From Syngnathus acus (Eukaryota; Chordata; Actinopteri; Syngnathiformes; Syngnathidae), in NCBI RefSeq assembly GCF_901709675.1, contig NC_051093.1, forward strand, positions 3,245,053-3,309,052: a stretch of DNA of 64,000 nucleotides, given 5' to 3'. Below, piece by piece: positions 1 to 11,317 of this stretch (position 1 is its first letter; each line of letters starts with the position of its first letter). The position numbers and the translations under genes are program-made. Below the pieces are notes generated by a model. It made no database searches, was not told where the DNA came from, and saw only the letters and a program-made list of their open reading frames with translations.

Positions 1-111
1 ATTTCCGGCAAAAAAGACAACTTGTGGGGCAGGATCACCCTATTTCTGGGTTGAACCACACCCACTTCCGGGTTAAGCCCCATTCAGAGTACGGATATTG
101 ATAATCTAGTT

Positions 112-300
112 CAGGGGTGTCAAACTCAAATTCACAGTGGGCCAAAATTTTAAATTGAACAAAGCCGCGGGCCAAAGTTGAACAAATGAACCTTTTAATA
201 TGGAATCAAACAAGTTTTGATTTTACAATGAATATTGAACAAGCAAGGCTTATATAACTTAAAAGTGCAGGCGTGCAAAATCAAGTTGAAAAAAACACTA
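112..300 (+). mobile_element. Fragment of a small hAT-like element (CAGGGGTGTCAAACTCA end)
   Basis: The sequence begins with the 17-base terminal motif that also opens the complete element at 52268 and continues with 'gggccaaaa' and 'gcgggccaaag', the usual body of these teleost non-autonomous hAT repeats. A SINE starts just downstream, so the rest may have been displaced or lost. Assignment to hAT rests on the end motif only. Confidence 0.5.
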
Positions 301-317
301 ATAATACTAATAATAAC

Positions 318-686
318 ATCCATCCATCCATCCATTTTCTGAACCGCTTAGTCCCCACGGGGGTCGCGGGAGTGCTGGAGCCTATCCCAGCCGTCATCGG
401 GCAGTAGGCGGGGGACACCCTGAACCGGTTGCCAGCCAATCGCAGGGCACACAGAGACAAACAACCATTCGCACTCGCACTCACACCTAGGGACAATTTG
501 GAGTCTTCAATCGGCCTACCAAGCATGTTTTCGGGATGTGGGAGGAAACCGGAGTGCCCGGAGAAAACCCACGCGGGCCCGGGGAGAACATGCAAACTCC
601 ACACAGGGAGGGCCGGAGGTGGAATCGAACCCGCACCCTCCTAACTGTGAGGCGGACGTGCTACCCAGTGCGCCACCGAGCCGCCC
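318..686 (-). mobile_element. tRNA-derived SINE, reverse orientation
   Basis: Read on the minus strand, it starts at 686 with GGCGGCTCGGTGGCGCACTG, followed by a tRNA-like head with an A-box-like stretch and a clear B box (GGTTCGATTCC, about 622-632). The tail ends in (ATGG)n, seen on the plus strand as CATCCATCCATC at 318-332. This is the common teleost tRNA-headed SINE architecture. It carries no gene. The short open frames across it are by-products of the repeat. Confidence 0.75.
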
Positions 687-899
687 TAATAATAACAATA
701 ATAGTAATAGTAATAATAATAATAAAACATATCAATGGCATGTTCAATAAAATTTAAATAAAAACGGAATGCCTCCTTTCTGTTTGCAGCCTTCTGAGGT
801 AAATGTCAAAATTAGCTTCTTACACAGGCTAATAAATTTGAAAATAACATAACAACTATGAATCAATCAACCATGCAGGCCTTGGAGTAGCAAGTTAAA

Positions 900-904
<5 letters not shown>

Positions 905-930
<26 letters not shown>
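905..930. repeat. Poly-A tract
   Basis: A run of about 26 A after 'gtgtaaa'. It is probably the tail of an old retroposed fragment or simple slippage. Nothing else is visible in this stretch. Confidence 0.6.
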
Positions 931-1054
931 GAACATTCCCCCTTCACATTTCTGACTGCCCCCTCTTATGTGCATTCCTAGAACCGGCCCTGCACGGCGG
1001 ACGAAGAGTTTGAAGGATTTAAGGATTTGGAGTGACACAGAAGGTTTGAAAAAC

Positions 1055-1260
1055 TACTATGGCTTTTACCCACGCCCGGTCCTACTCTACCGAGCTCTCT
1101 TTCACCTCCGTGGATGGAAGTCGAGGGCCGGCGCTCGGCCGGGTGGCTGTCCGGGCTGTACGGTGGACGGGGCTCGGTCACGGCTTTTACGCACGCCCGG
1201 TCCTATTCTATGGAGCTCTCTTCCACTTCCGTGGCTGGAAGTCCACGCCGCCACACGCCT
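1055..1260. repeat. Two-copy tandem repeat, about 121-bp period
   Basis: The phrase 'ggcttttacscacgcccggtcc' occurs near 1061 and again near 1182, each time followed by a similar 'gagctctctttccacytccgtgg' block. The copies are diverged. Open frames over this stretch reflect the GC-rich repeat and match no family I know. Confidence 0.55.
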
Positions 1261-1369
1261 GGAAGTTTGTTTTGTTAAAGAGCCGTTTACCAAACGCACG
1301 TCTTTCCTTGAACTTTGTTAACGCTACAATGTAGTTATATACTAGATCTGTGGAATAACGACGAGGCTG

Positions 1370-1815
1370 ACGTCAGGGCGCACGCGCGGCGTTGTTGACA
1401 AAAGGACGAGGAATTTGATCGATGGATTTAATGATTTAGAGTGCACAGATGGTTTGATAATACTATTCCTTATATAATAGTTATTTGATATCTAATTTAT
1501 ATATCGTTATATGGGCCTGTGGAATATTTTGAAGTGCAAGCGCCGTCAGCTGCGCGCACGCATTGTTGACAAAGGACGATCGATGGATTTAATGATTTGG
1601 AGTGACACAGATGGTTTGATAGCATTATTGCTTATATAATAGTTATTTGATATATAATTTATATATCGTTATATGGGCCTGTGGAATATTTTGAAGTGCA
1701 AGCGCCGTCAGCGGCGCGCACCCATTGTTGACATAAAGGACGATCGATGGATTTAATGAATTGGAGTGACACAGATGGTTTTATAAACCTGTTATTTATG
1801 TAATAGTTACTTGAA
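1370..1815. repeat. Tandem repeat, about 162-bp period, roughly 2.8 copies
   Basis: The block gatcgatggatttaatgatt recurs at about 1417, 1579 and 1742. Each time it is preceded by 'gcgcac..attgttgaca..aaggacga' and followed by 'cagatggtttgata' and a 'tatataatagttatttgatat' AT-rich part. Copies 2 and 3 are nearly identical and copy 1 is more diverged. It looks like a small satellite or the subterminal repeats of an old transposon. Confidence 0.7.
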
Positions 1816-2109
1816 TAACTCTGAATGTTACGTCAGGCCCGTTCTCAGCTCTTCGTTTGTGTTTATGTCACTATCGTTTAGCCCAGATATGGGCACACTA
1901 ACGGCCCGCGGGCCACATCCGGCCCACGGGGCCGTTTAATCCGGCCCGCCAAACCTGAATAAATTGTATTGTTCAATTTTGTTTGGGGTCATTTTCCCTG
2001 CAATTACTATGTTTCCCCAGTAGATGGGGAAGCGCAATTACTCCTGGGAGCCGTGTCATAAAGCACGGTGCACACTCACAAGTGCGTGTGCGTACTCAGT
2101 AGTACGTAG

Positions 2110-2876
2110 TAGGGGTGTAAATCGCGGGTTTTGTCACGATACGATATCGTATCGATACAAAGAACCACGATACGATATTTGCCGATATCTTAAAGCCTGC
2201 TGTGATTCATTCACGATACATCACGATATAGTGCTCCACGATCGATATTTTTATTTTATTTTTTTTAAATAAAAAATATAGAACAATATCCTGATTTATA
2301 ACAATTCATACGCAAAATCAACAAGGTACTGCAAACTCTTTATTTAGGAAATTACAAGAGTATTGTAGTATACAAAGTGCTTATTTTAACACTGAACTTG
2401 ATCAAATTCCTATATTTTTTCTCATATAAGTAAAGAAAAATGAATATTCTTTCTTTTTTTGTAATACCATTAACTTTAAAGTGCATTACTGAACTATTTA
2501 TTTACAATAATTGTAATTGTCCGTTGAGCCATCTTTTCTTTGGAATCCAAAGTGCTTCCAAACGAATGACTTGAAGCCCAAAGGGGAGCGAATTTCCTCG
2601 TCTTCTTGGACACTAGCCATAGCACCAACCCAGGAGCCGCGTAGTTGTCGGCTCCCCTTTCACGTGCCTGCTCTGCTCACAACACAACACGCCGCGTACT
2701 GCTCCCGGAAAGAGGAAGCAAGCAACAATGAACTGGATTTCAAAATAAAGTCGCGTCTAATGTCCAAGGTCAAACACGGCGATATAAATCGATGTTTACG
2801 TTTAGCATCGCTGCCAATAAATCGTAGAGCATTATATCGATTAATCGATGCGTATCGATGAATTGTTACACCCCTA
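2110..2876. mobile_element. Non-autonomous hAT element with perfect 8-bp target site duplication
   Basis: The ends are inverted repeats, TAGGGGTGTAA at the left and TTACACCCCTA at the right. They are flanked on both sides by the identical octamer GTACGTAG (2102-2109 and 2877-2884), the target duplication length expected for hAT. Subterminal regions are rich in ATCGATACGATATCG-type palindromes. There is no transposase, so it must have been mobilised in trans. The open frames inside (for example 2517-2861) resemble no protein family. Confidence 0.88.
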
Positions 2877-3028
2877 GTACGTAGTAATTTCATCTATCAG
2901 TGCCGAATTTCGAGTGTAGGCTGTGATGTCAGTGTTCTCGTAATTCGCGCGCTGAGCTTTCAGATACAGTTTTATGCTAATGCCACCCACAAACCTTCCC
3001 CTGGAATCCTTCCATTAAAAAAATAGGC

Positions 3029-3196
3029 TCGACCTACGTGTGTGAGAAGACGTTCAGCCACATGAACGTCAACAAAGCCCGTCACAGATCTAGGTTAACG
3101 GACCGACACCTCGGCTCTATCCTAAGAATTACCACAACAAATTTTACTCCAGACTCTGATGCACTAGCAAAAAAGGGAAACCAACAATACGATTGA
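3029..3196 (+). pseudogene. hAT transposase C-terminal remnant
   Basis: A 55-codon frame reads STYVCEKTFSHMNVNKARHR and continues with a 'SRLTDRHLGSILRI' stretch before a TGA. The pattern C-E-x-x-F-S-x-M-x-x-x-K-x-R-x-R-S-R-L-T-D is the dimerisation-region signature of ZBED/GTF2IRD2-like hAT transposases. No start codon or upstream catalytic domain is present. It is a fossil of a DNA transposon. Confidence 0.7.
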
Positions 3197-3691
3197 TTTC
3201 TTTATTACTTTATTTAGATGTATTCTTTCACTGATTCTTCAAGATGATGTATTTGTCAGAATGTTTGCCGTTGGATGTCGTCTGAACTTCGAGTGGTCTT
3301 CACGTTTGATATATTTGGAATCAACTTTAGTCTTCTGATTTCCTTTACCTGTACATTATTCTTTTGTTTATCTGGCGTGTCTGTTGAAAGTTCAAGTGCC
3401 AAAGTCATTGGGCCACTCCTTCCTCTTCACCAGAGTTGACCTGTGTGTCTGTGTGCACTAACCTCGCCACATTCCTGTTTACGCCCAAGACATACACCAA
3501 AGGCATTTGTAATGAATACAGAGCCAGCCTGGTCAATGTCTTGACTGAAAACTTTCTGAAACCACGTGCATGGCCTCAGGACTAATTGCGTAACAGAATT
3601 GCCTAGCAACGTTCCAGGGTCCTCATGACTGATGGCATACTCATGCCCTTTGCCCGTCCCGTTCAGGTTCTGAGTGCGGGCTATTGTTCCC

Positions 3692-6600
3692 ATGATGGCC
3701 GAGGAGAACGCAAATCGCCCATGCGAGCCGGACTTCCAGGTGGACGCGTTCATCATCCCGGCTGACCACTACATTCACGTGCGGGACCTGAACACCAGCA
3801 TCGCCCGTGTCGAGATTGGCCCGCAAACGTACCGCTGCGTGGACAATGAAAGGTGAGAGGGCACGCCCGTGTGCTGACATCCCTCAGTTTTGCTCACGTC
3901 ATGTGACTCCTGTAGGGTTCTGTTCGCGCCCAAGCGCATGATCATGTTGCCGCCGCGCCACTACTGCGTGGTGCTCAACCCGGTGGCGTGCGACGACAAC
4001 GGCCGCGTTCTGGTCGATGCCTCCCGCCAGGCTAAGCTCAGGCACGCTGATCTGGACATCCGTCTCACCAGGGATCCCTTCCCGCTTCACCCTGGCGAGG
4101 AGATCCAGCAGGTGGGTTGGATGTCCAATTGGTCAAATGCTTCTATGTGAAATTGTCAAATCCAAAGCTACCTGATTTGTTTGCTTTTTTTTTTCTTCTT
4201 CAGGGCGTGACCCCCCTGCAGGTGGTTCACCGCAACACAGCGCTCCGTCTGCGGGCGCTGCTCGACTTCCTGGACGGCGGAGAAAAGCGCGTGGAGAGAG
4301 ACGAGTGGCTCTTTGAGGGACCCGGTGAGCGCTTTTGGGAAAACCCACAGACTCAAGACTGAGGAGACATAGAAACGCAGACATAGTTGTTGAAGTTCAA
4401 ATCGGGTTTGGGTTTGGGGAAAAAAATGGTTGTTTTCTTTGTCTTCCTCGTCAGGCACGTACATCCCGAGGAGGGAGGTGGTTGTCCTGGAGACCATCAA
4501 GCCCACGGTGATCGGCGAGAACCAGGCCATAAGACTGCGAGCGCGCCAAGAGGGCGTTGACCGCAGGGGAGTGCTCCGGGTTACGGGTGGGACACGCCTC
4601 CTTTCTTTTATCTCACTTCCTGTTTGTTTGTGGTGGCTGGAAACTTCCAAGCCTGACCTGGCGCCCGTCTTACGTTCAGGTGAGGAGTGGCTGGTGAGGC
4701 AGGTGGGCGCGTACCTGCCGGGCGCCCACGAGGAGGTCATCGACATCGTCAACGCCTTCATCCTGACGGCCAAGGTGGGCTTTTCCTGCGCTTGTCGAGT
4801 TCAAACTTGAAGCTGACGGTGTGGCGGGTGACCTGCGCCCCCTCAGAAAGCGCTACACGTGCGCGCACTTCGACCTTTCCGCGACGCGGGAGGTCACGAA
4901 CGACTCACGGGAGAAGAGTGGCTGGTGACCCTGGAGGACCGCAATGCTCATGTGCCGTCGGTGGCGGAGGAAGTGGTGGGCGTGGTCAACGTCACTACGC
5001 TCAGCTCGCGCCAGTATTGCGTCATTTTGGACCCAGTCGGACCCGACGGGAAACCTCAGCCGGGCCGGAAGAGGGTGGTCACGGTGAGTCTCATTTTTGC
5101 ATACTGAAAATCCAAAAGACATTTTTCTTTTTAATTCTACTTTAAACGGCTGTTGGGTGAGCTACTCTATAATCTCATTTGTGCAATTTGAGAATTTTGA
5201 AAGCACTTGCTTTTCCATGTTGTCCACCAGGGGGTGCGCTCCTTCTTCCTGCAGCCAGGCGAGCATCTGGAGCAAGGAATTCAGGACGTGTTCGTCTTGT
5301 CTGAAGAGGAGGGCCTCGTCCTGCGCGCCATTGAGGCCTTCGACGACACCCAGGAGGTGAGCCCGCACCCTGCTGTGGGGCCCCCTGCTGTGGGGCCCCC
5401 TGTTGCTCCGGGGCCGCCTGCCACCTTGTCCGATGCTCAAAGTGGCCATGTTGTGTTTGTAGGACCCCATCTCGATTGTTTTGCCTCAAAGGCAAAAGCG
5501 TAACCATTCTTCCGACGAAGAAGAAGAAGTCGAGCGAAGCAAGCGTCGTAGGCCCGGCGACCGCTGGATGCTGCGAGGCCCCGTCGCGTACGTGCCCCCC
5601 ACCCAGGTGGAGGTGGTACTTAGGCGCCGGGCCATCCCGCAGGGTGCGCACGAGGGAATCTACGTCATGGACATCAAGACCGGAAAGGTAACAACCCTAA
5701 TTATGCACCAAGGAATTCATTCATCAATTTATCAAATGAATTGATCACGATTGTGATAATCAGTGATTAGTTGAGAGATTTCATATCAGTCTGGCAATAG
5801 TCGCTCGGGGTGCGCAAAATCATTTGGAATAAATGATGTCAAGATTTTGAAAAGGTGCATAGCACATAGTTTGGCGCACGAGGGAATCTACGTCATGGAC
5901 ATCAAGACCGGAAAGGTAACAACCCTAATTATGCACCAAGGAATTCATTCATCAATTTATCAAATGAATTGATCACGATTGTGATAATCAGTGATTAGTT
6001 GAGAGATTTCATATCAGTCTGGCAATAGTCGCTCGGGGTGCGCAAAATCATTTGGAATAAATGATGTCAAGATTTTGAAAAGGTGCATAGCACATAGTTT
6101 GGCGCACGAGGGAATCTACGTCATGGACATCAAGACCGGAAAGGTAACAACCCTAATTATGCACCAAGGAATTCATTCATCAATTTATCAAATGAATTGA
6201 TCACGATTGTGATAATCAGTGATTAGTTGAGAGATTTCATATCAGTCTGGCAATAGTCGCTCGGGGTGCGCAAAATCATTTGGAATAAATGATGTCAAGA
6301 TTTTGAAAAGGTGCATAGCACATAGTTTGGCTCATGCCTCATTGCGTGTCAGGTGCGCGCCGTGATCGGCCAGACTTACATGCTGACCCAGGATGAGGAG
6401 CTATGGTCTAAGGAGCTCCCTGCCAACGTGGAGGACTTCCTGGCGTCCCCCCGAGACCCTCTGGCCGACCGCTCCAACAGGAGGAACCTGACGGAGGATC
6501 TGGGGGGCAAAAACCGGGACAAGACCCTGGTGGTCTCCTTCCGGGTCCCACACAACGCCGCCGTCCAGGTTTACGACGACCGGGCCAAGAAGGCCCGCGT

Positions 6601-7842
6601 GGTCTTCGGGCCCGAGCGAGTCATGCTGGGGCCTGACGAGCAGTTCACCGTCCTGTCGCTGTCCGGCGACAGGCCCAAACGCGGCAACGTCATTAAGGCC
6701 ATCTGCCTCCCGCTCGGACCCGACTTCTTCACCGACATCATCACCATCGAGACCGCCGACCACGCCAGGCTGCAGCTGCAGCTCTCCTACAACTGGTGTG
6801 TGTGCCGCAAGAAGGGTGTGCGTGAGCGTGTGTAACGTCCCGCCGTCGTCCCCTCAGGCACTTTGACGTGAAGCCGCCCGTGGACGCCGCGGAGGCCAAC
6901 GCTCTGTTCTCGGTGCCGGACTTTGTGGGTGACGCCTGCAAGGCCATCGCGTCACGGGTTCGAGGCGCCGTCGCCTCCGTGCAGTTTGACGACTTCCACA
7001 AGGTTCGCTGACTCCTTTCTGTCTCTAACACCAATGCAACGTTTTTAGATGTCTTATTCCCTCGGCAGAACTCCAACCGCATCATCTACTCGGCCGTGTT
7101 CGGCTTCGACGAGAAGCTGGCCGTGCGGCCCAGTCTCCGCTTCCACCAGAACCGACTGGTCATCAGCAGCGTCGACATCCAATCGGTGGAACCCGTCGAC
7201 CAGCGCACGCGTGACGCCCTGCAGAAAAGCATCCAACTAGCCATCGAGATCACCACCAACCCGCAGGAGGCCGCCGCCAGGTGACCAAAATCGCCCGGCG
7301 TAAGAATGTCAACCGGTTCAGTGGACCTTCTGCCATCTTGACAACTTAATTCTGGTCGGCAACGCCCGCAGGCATGAAGCCGAGCGTCTTGAGCAGGAGG
7401 CTCGCGGGAAGCTGGAGCGGCAGAGGATCACTGACCAGGCGGAGGCCGAGCGAGCCAGGAAGGAGCTCCTGGAGCTGGAGGCCCTCAGGTAACTTACTCT
7501 CAGCCTTCACGGCCGCCCGTCCGCGTCCTCATATTCATCCATCTGCATCGTGGCTCAGCGCCGCCGTGGAGAGCACCGGCGCCGCCGAAGCCCAGTCCCG
7601 AGTCGAGGCGGCCCGCATCCAGGGCAAGGCGGCCGTCCACGAGGCTAAGCTAAAGGCCGAGGCTCAGCGCATCAAGGCTGTACGTCGCCGCCAACATGTC
7701 ACGGGCTCAGAACGTGACCTTCTCGCTCAGAAGCGTTTGTGCTTTGCAGGAGGCGGAGCTTGAGCGGCTGGCCAAGGCTGGAGCTGGGCTACAAGAAGCA
7801 GATGGACCTGCTGGAAGTGGAGAAGCAGGAAAAGCTGACTAA
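3692..7842 (+). CDS. mvp: Major vault protein, 3' end frameshifted and truncated
   Basis: MVP builds the shell of the cytoplasmic vault particle. Fourteen exons: 3692-3852, 3916-4111, 4204-4324, 4455-4586, 4680-4774, 4847-5083, 5231-5356, 5463-5687, 6353-6795, 6858-7002, 7069-7280, 7372-7488, 7559-7679, 7750-7842; together 807 codons. The N-terminal vault repeats ([53 protein letters not shown]), the shoulder domain ([21 protein letters not shown]) and the start of the cap helix ([12 protein letters not shown]) follow the family closely. In the last exon the frame shifts after LERLAKA: the family-like [19 protein letters not shown] is encoded one frame over, and the read frame stops at 7840. 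Even the restored frame stops at 7873, and the cap-ring end (family motif KLLQSLGLKSTLITDG) was not found downstream. The start could be either ATG at 3692 or 3695. An extra K/R/D/E-rich insert lies at 5490-5550. Confidence 0.9.
5646..6329 (+). repeat. Three identical 228-bp tandem copies spanning an mvp exon end and intron
   Basis: Copies at 5646-5873, 5874-6101 and 6102-6329 appear identical on reading. Each contains the last 42 bases of mvp exon 8 ([14 protein letters not shown]) plus its GT donor and about 186 bases of intron. Only the first copy is joined to the rest of the exon. Splicing from donor 5688 to the acceptor before 6353 restores the normal protein. Lack of divergence means a very recent event or an assembly artefact. 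Confidence 0.92.
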
Positions 7843-9910
7843 CATCCAGAGCGAGCACTTCCGCCATGGCTAAACAAAAGTTGTGCAAATATACCCAAGA
7901 TGAAGGAGAAGGCCATCTGCACGTATATAGGCACTGCTTGTACCTGTCTGTCTCTTTAAAGGAAATAAATCCTATGCTAAATAAATCCTCCTGCGTTTCA
8001 TTTGATTTTGTAAAATATATTTCTAAAGTTTTTTCTCCCTTCCTCAGGATTATCATGCTTGCTGATGATTCAAATCAGCAGGAGGGGGAGGAGCCAAAGA
8101 GGTCCATTACATCAAGTATTTTCCTCTTGGTGTTCCATCCGGACGTTCCTCCTCCATCTTGTTTTTTTGGTTTTTCCAAATTGTTTCATTTCGTCCTGTC
8201 GACTCATCTCAGCCATTTTGTTAGTGCCTCTTTCTCCCTACTGCCCCCACTTAGACAGCCCCCCCCCCCCCCACACACACACACACACAGACTCGACGGC
8301 ACACACACACACTCTTTGAATAATTTATTGGAGTGATGTGGAACTACCGAGTGGATGTCGTGTCTGCATCTCGCTCGCCTCTCTGTCCCAGAATGACGGT
8401 TGCTGTGGCAACACGCTTTGGCGCTTGCGACTCCCTGAAGTTTAATCTCATAATCATCAATAATAATGAGATTTGATCAGCAGTCACATGTAAAGAGAGC
8501 TTTATTTTAAAATCTTATAAATCTGTGCATGCATTGATAGACATCCCATAATAATCGTGAAGCAGCGGAGTGGGCGGTACAAAAGAGAATAGAAATAGAA
8601 AAATACAAAGGTCACATGTTAGAAAATAAAAGTAGTGCAAACGGTGTTGCCGTGGACGCGTTTGAACATTCAAAAGATTCTCCAGATAAAAATGTGAGCA
8701 AATCAAAATGAAGCATTTTCTTCATTTGATCAAAGCAAGACCAAGTCTTGCTAAAAACAGTTTTGGTCATCGAAAACGGCCGTGTTAGTTTCAAGTCGGA
8801 GCTTGTGTCAACAATCTTGTGGCAGATGGAAACAAAATCAAAATTTCATGATTGAAAATAGGGAGTTCATTAAAAATAAAATCTCAAGATCAGAATGTAA
8901 ACAAATCAACGTAAGAAGCCACAAGAAGTTTGTTTAATCCAAACATTTTTGGTCACTAATACTGAAAATGATCACGTTAGCGTCAAGTCTGTAAACAATC
9001 GTGCGGCAGGCGAACTCATTGATCGGAATACGATTTTCATGCGCGCGCAAGATCAAACTGCGCCCGGGTTAGCTCGGTGGCGCGAGTGAGTGGTTAGCAT
9101 AGTGTTTATTAGTAAACCAGCATGCTAATTAGGAGTATAACAATTAATTGATTCATCAATTAACAAATTATTCAACAACTATTTTGATCATCGATTAACC
9201 ATTTAGACCTTGTTTTTTTCCAAAGTGGAAAAGTGGCAGTTTCCTTGAAAATGTTCGCTTATTTTGTGAGTCCTCTGTGAAAGCAGACTGATTGTGTTCT
9301 TTCAAAATAATCTGCTTTTACGTTGGAAAACAATGATTAAGATTTTTGCCACAATATTCTAACGGATGTTACAGTACAAACCAGGAACTGAATCAGAATC
9401 AATTTATGTTTGTGCTTTCTCTGCACCTTTGAAATGATGTTTTTGAAGAAAAGAATGGTAAACAAACGCATTTATCGGATTTATCGATTAATCGAAAATA
9501 AATAATCGAAGGATTAATCGATGATCAAAATTATTGTTAATTGCTACGCTTATTTACACAGTGCTACTGAAAAGAGGCCATGTGGCAAAGGTCGGAAGCA
9601 TGCAGCGTTATAAGAGTCCTCCGTGACCCAAGCGTGTCCGCCAACATGCGACGAGCGGTCGCCATGGTGACGGACGGCACAAATAGGCGGAAGGAAGGTT
9701 TGTAAACATTCAAATGCGAAAAATGCTTGTTTGGGTTGCTTTCGTCGGTCATGCAGAAGACGTTCTCCGCCGCTAACATCGAGGGATGCTGTGGGTCTCC
9801 ATGGCAACAAGGGTTACCGTGGCGGAGGTAGAACATCAGGCACATGCTCGTCGTGCAGGAACTGGAAGTCGGCGCTGGAGGTTTCCCGGGTGGAAGGGGG
9901 CACCGGCTCG
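7843..9910. other. Intergenic region between mvp and prrt2
   Basis: No gene is visible. It holds a C-run followed by short CA arrays (about 8261-8311), a truncated SINE head near 9068-9105 (gctcggtggcgcgagtgagtgg), and AT-rich TAATCGAT-type repeats at 9130-9540. Sequence for the missing mvp C-terminus was looked for here on the plus strand and not found. Confidence 0.6.
7964..7969 (+). promoter_or_regulatory. Candidate mvp polyadenylation signal AATAAA
   Basis: AATAAA lies 122 bases after the premature TAA of mvp, with a second AATAAA at about 7980. It could end a shortened transcript. Confidence 0.4.
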
Positions 9911-10702
9911 TTATCCCGATTTTAAAATCACTGTGGGAACCAAACAAAACAAAATGTCTCGTTCTGTGTGTGAAATTCTGAGCCTCAGGATCATCTTACA
10001 TTCGCGGTTGAGCGCGATGGCCGCTGCGATGATGGCGATGCCCCCCAAGATGGCCACCACGGACAGAATCATGGCGTTGCGGCCCAAACGACGGGCGCCG
10101 TCCACATTCCCTTGCTGCAGGCTGTTGCGAGACTGAAACGACACCGCTGATCACATTTAAGAGATTTGCCTGAGACTTGAGACAAGTCTCGTAACATGAT
10201 AACACCCACCATGACGGAGAAGGTAAGGGCCACGATGTTGATGGGCCACAGAGGGCAGAAGCAGGACAGGATGGCCAGCATCAGGTAGTCGGGCGGTTTG
10301 GACCCATGGGCCGGACCCTCTGGCACGGCGCTGGGCCGGCGGCCGATGGATGGGCGTGGAGAGTTGAGCGACGGCCTCGGGGAATTGGGCGCCACCGAAC
10401 CAGATCGGCTGCCTGAACGAGGACGCCCGTTGGCGTGACCCCCTTTGGACGGGCTGGACGGGGATGTGGCTGTCAGGGCGCAGGGTGCGGCAGGACCCAC
10501 GCCGTTACCTGGGGGGGGAGGTGTCAGCGTTTCTCATCAGAAACCAAGTGGGGGGCGTTGGCTTACCAGTCTCACCGTTCACTGCCAGGTGGTCCGTGGG
10601 TCCTGTTGCAGGGGGCGGGGCTTGTTGGACGCTGTCGCCCGGTTGGCACGTGACCGCTGGGCGCTCGTCCTCTCCATCTCCCGGACGCTGTGACTCGTCC
10701 AT
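9911..10702 (-). CDS. prrt2: Proline-rich transmembrane protein 2 (dispanin family)
   Basis: PRRT2 is a presynaptic tail-anchored protein that binds the SNARE machinery and sodium channels. Four exons on the minus strand: 10702-10567, 10508-10210, 10132-10000, 9930-9911, giving 195 residues. The N-terminal two thirds are disordered and rich in S/P/R ([20 protein letters not shown]). The C-terminal CD225/dispanin domain is clear: hydrophobic intramembrane segment [20 protein letters not shown] with its paired cysteines, basic loop ([20 protein letters not shown]), then a transmembrane helix ([20 protein letters not shown]). Start ATG at 10702 is chosen because the frame upstream has only TTG. 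The last 20-base exon (ending LILKSG) is less certain, since the preceding intron is also open in frame. The gene sits next to mvp as in human 16p11.2. Confidence 0.85.
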
Positions 10703-11218
10703 GCTACTCAAGGGGCGGGGCCTAACAGATGCAAATGGTCAGCTGGGAAGAAGAAAGATAGGCTTTGCTGTGATCTTGAATTGTGTCATCTCAATGCCTC
10801 GCCCTAAATAAACTCCGAACAATGCAGAAGATTTATCCGCAGCCAATCTTAAGTGCTGCGATACGGATTTGACGATAACGACGGCCAGCTGGCAAGAAGT
10901 TGGAACACAATTCATTCTGACTGAGCGAACAGACTGACGGATGTGCAGGTTCGATTCCTTGTCATTGACGACAAATAACTTCTGCTTCTTCATCTTTTTC
11001 TTCACGATGAAGGCAATGCCAGGCAGACGCAACAAACGCTACCTGGTGGCGGCTCCTTGCCTCATCTGTGATCTCACCACTAACCACACCACATTTTATT
11101 CTGAAAAGCCATCAAGGCGCAGAATGAATCAACCACACCTCACATTTGGACACCAAAAGAACGTTATTTACTTTAGACCCTGTCCACACACGCGCGCCAG
11201 ACCGATGGTGCGTGTGTA

Positions 11219-11317
<99 letters not shown>

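Larger units (their letters stand above)
1885..3220 (+). mobile_element. Degenerate hAT transposon relic, interrupted by a younger hAT insertion
   Basis: From 1885 the sequence carries 'ggcccgcgggccacatccggcc', typical of fish hAT ends. Its 3' part (3029-3196) still encodes a transposase C-terminal remnant. The interior is split by the 767-bp element at 2110-2876. The transposase is far too short to be active, so I treat this as a dead copy. Outer limits are approximate. Confidence 0.6.

Noticed and set aside
2517-2893. 114- and 77-residue frames on opposite strands
   Set aside because: They lie inside a non-autonomous hAT element, have no family motif, and the palindromic sequence explains open frames on both strands.
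5874-6329. Extra mvp exons from the repeated units
   Set aside because: The repeats carry only the 3' part of the exon without its own acceptor in the proper phase. Skipping them gives the conserved protein.
6401-6763. 120-residue antisense frame over mvp
   Set aside because: It is a shadow of the GC-rich coding exon on the other strand, with no splice partners or motif.
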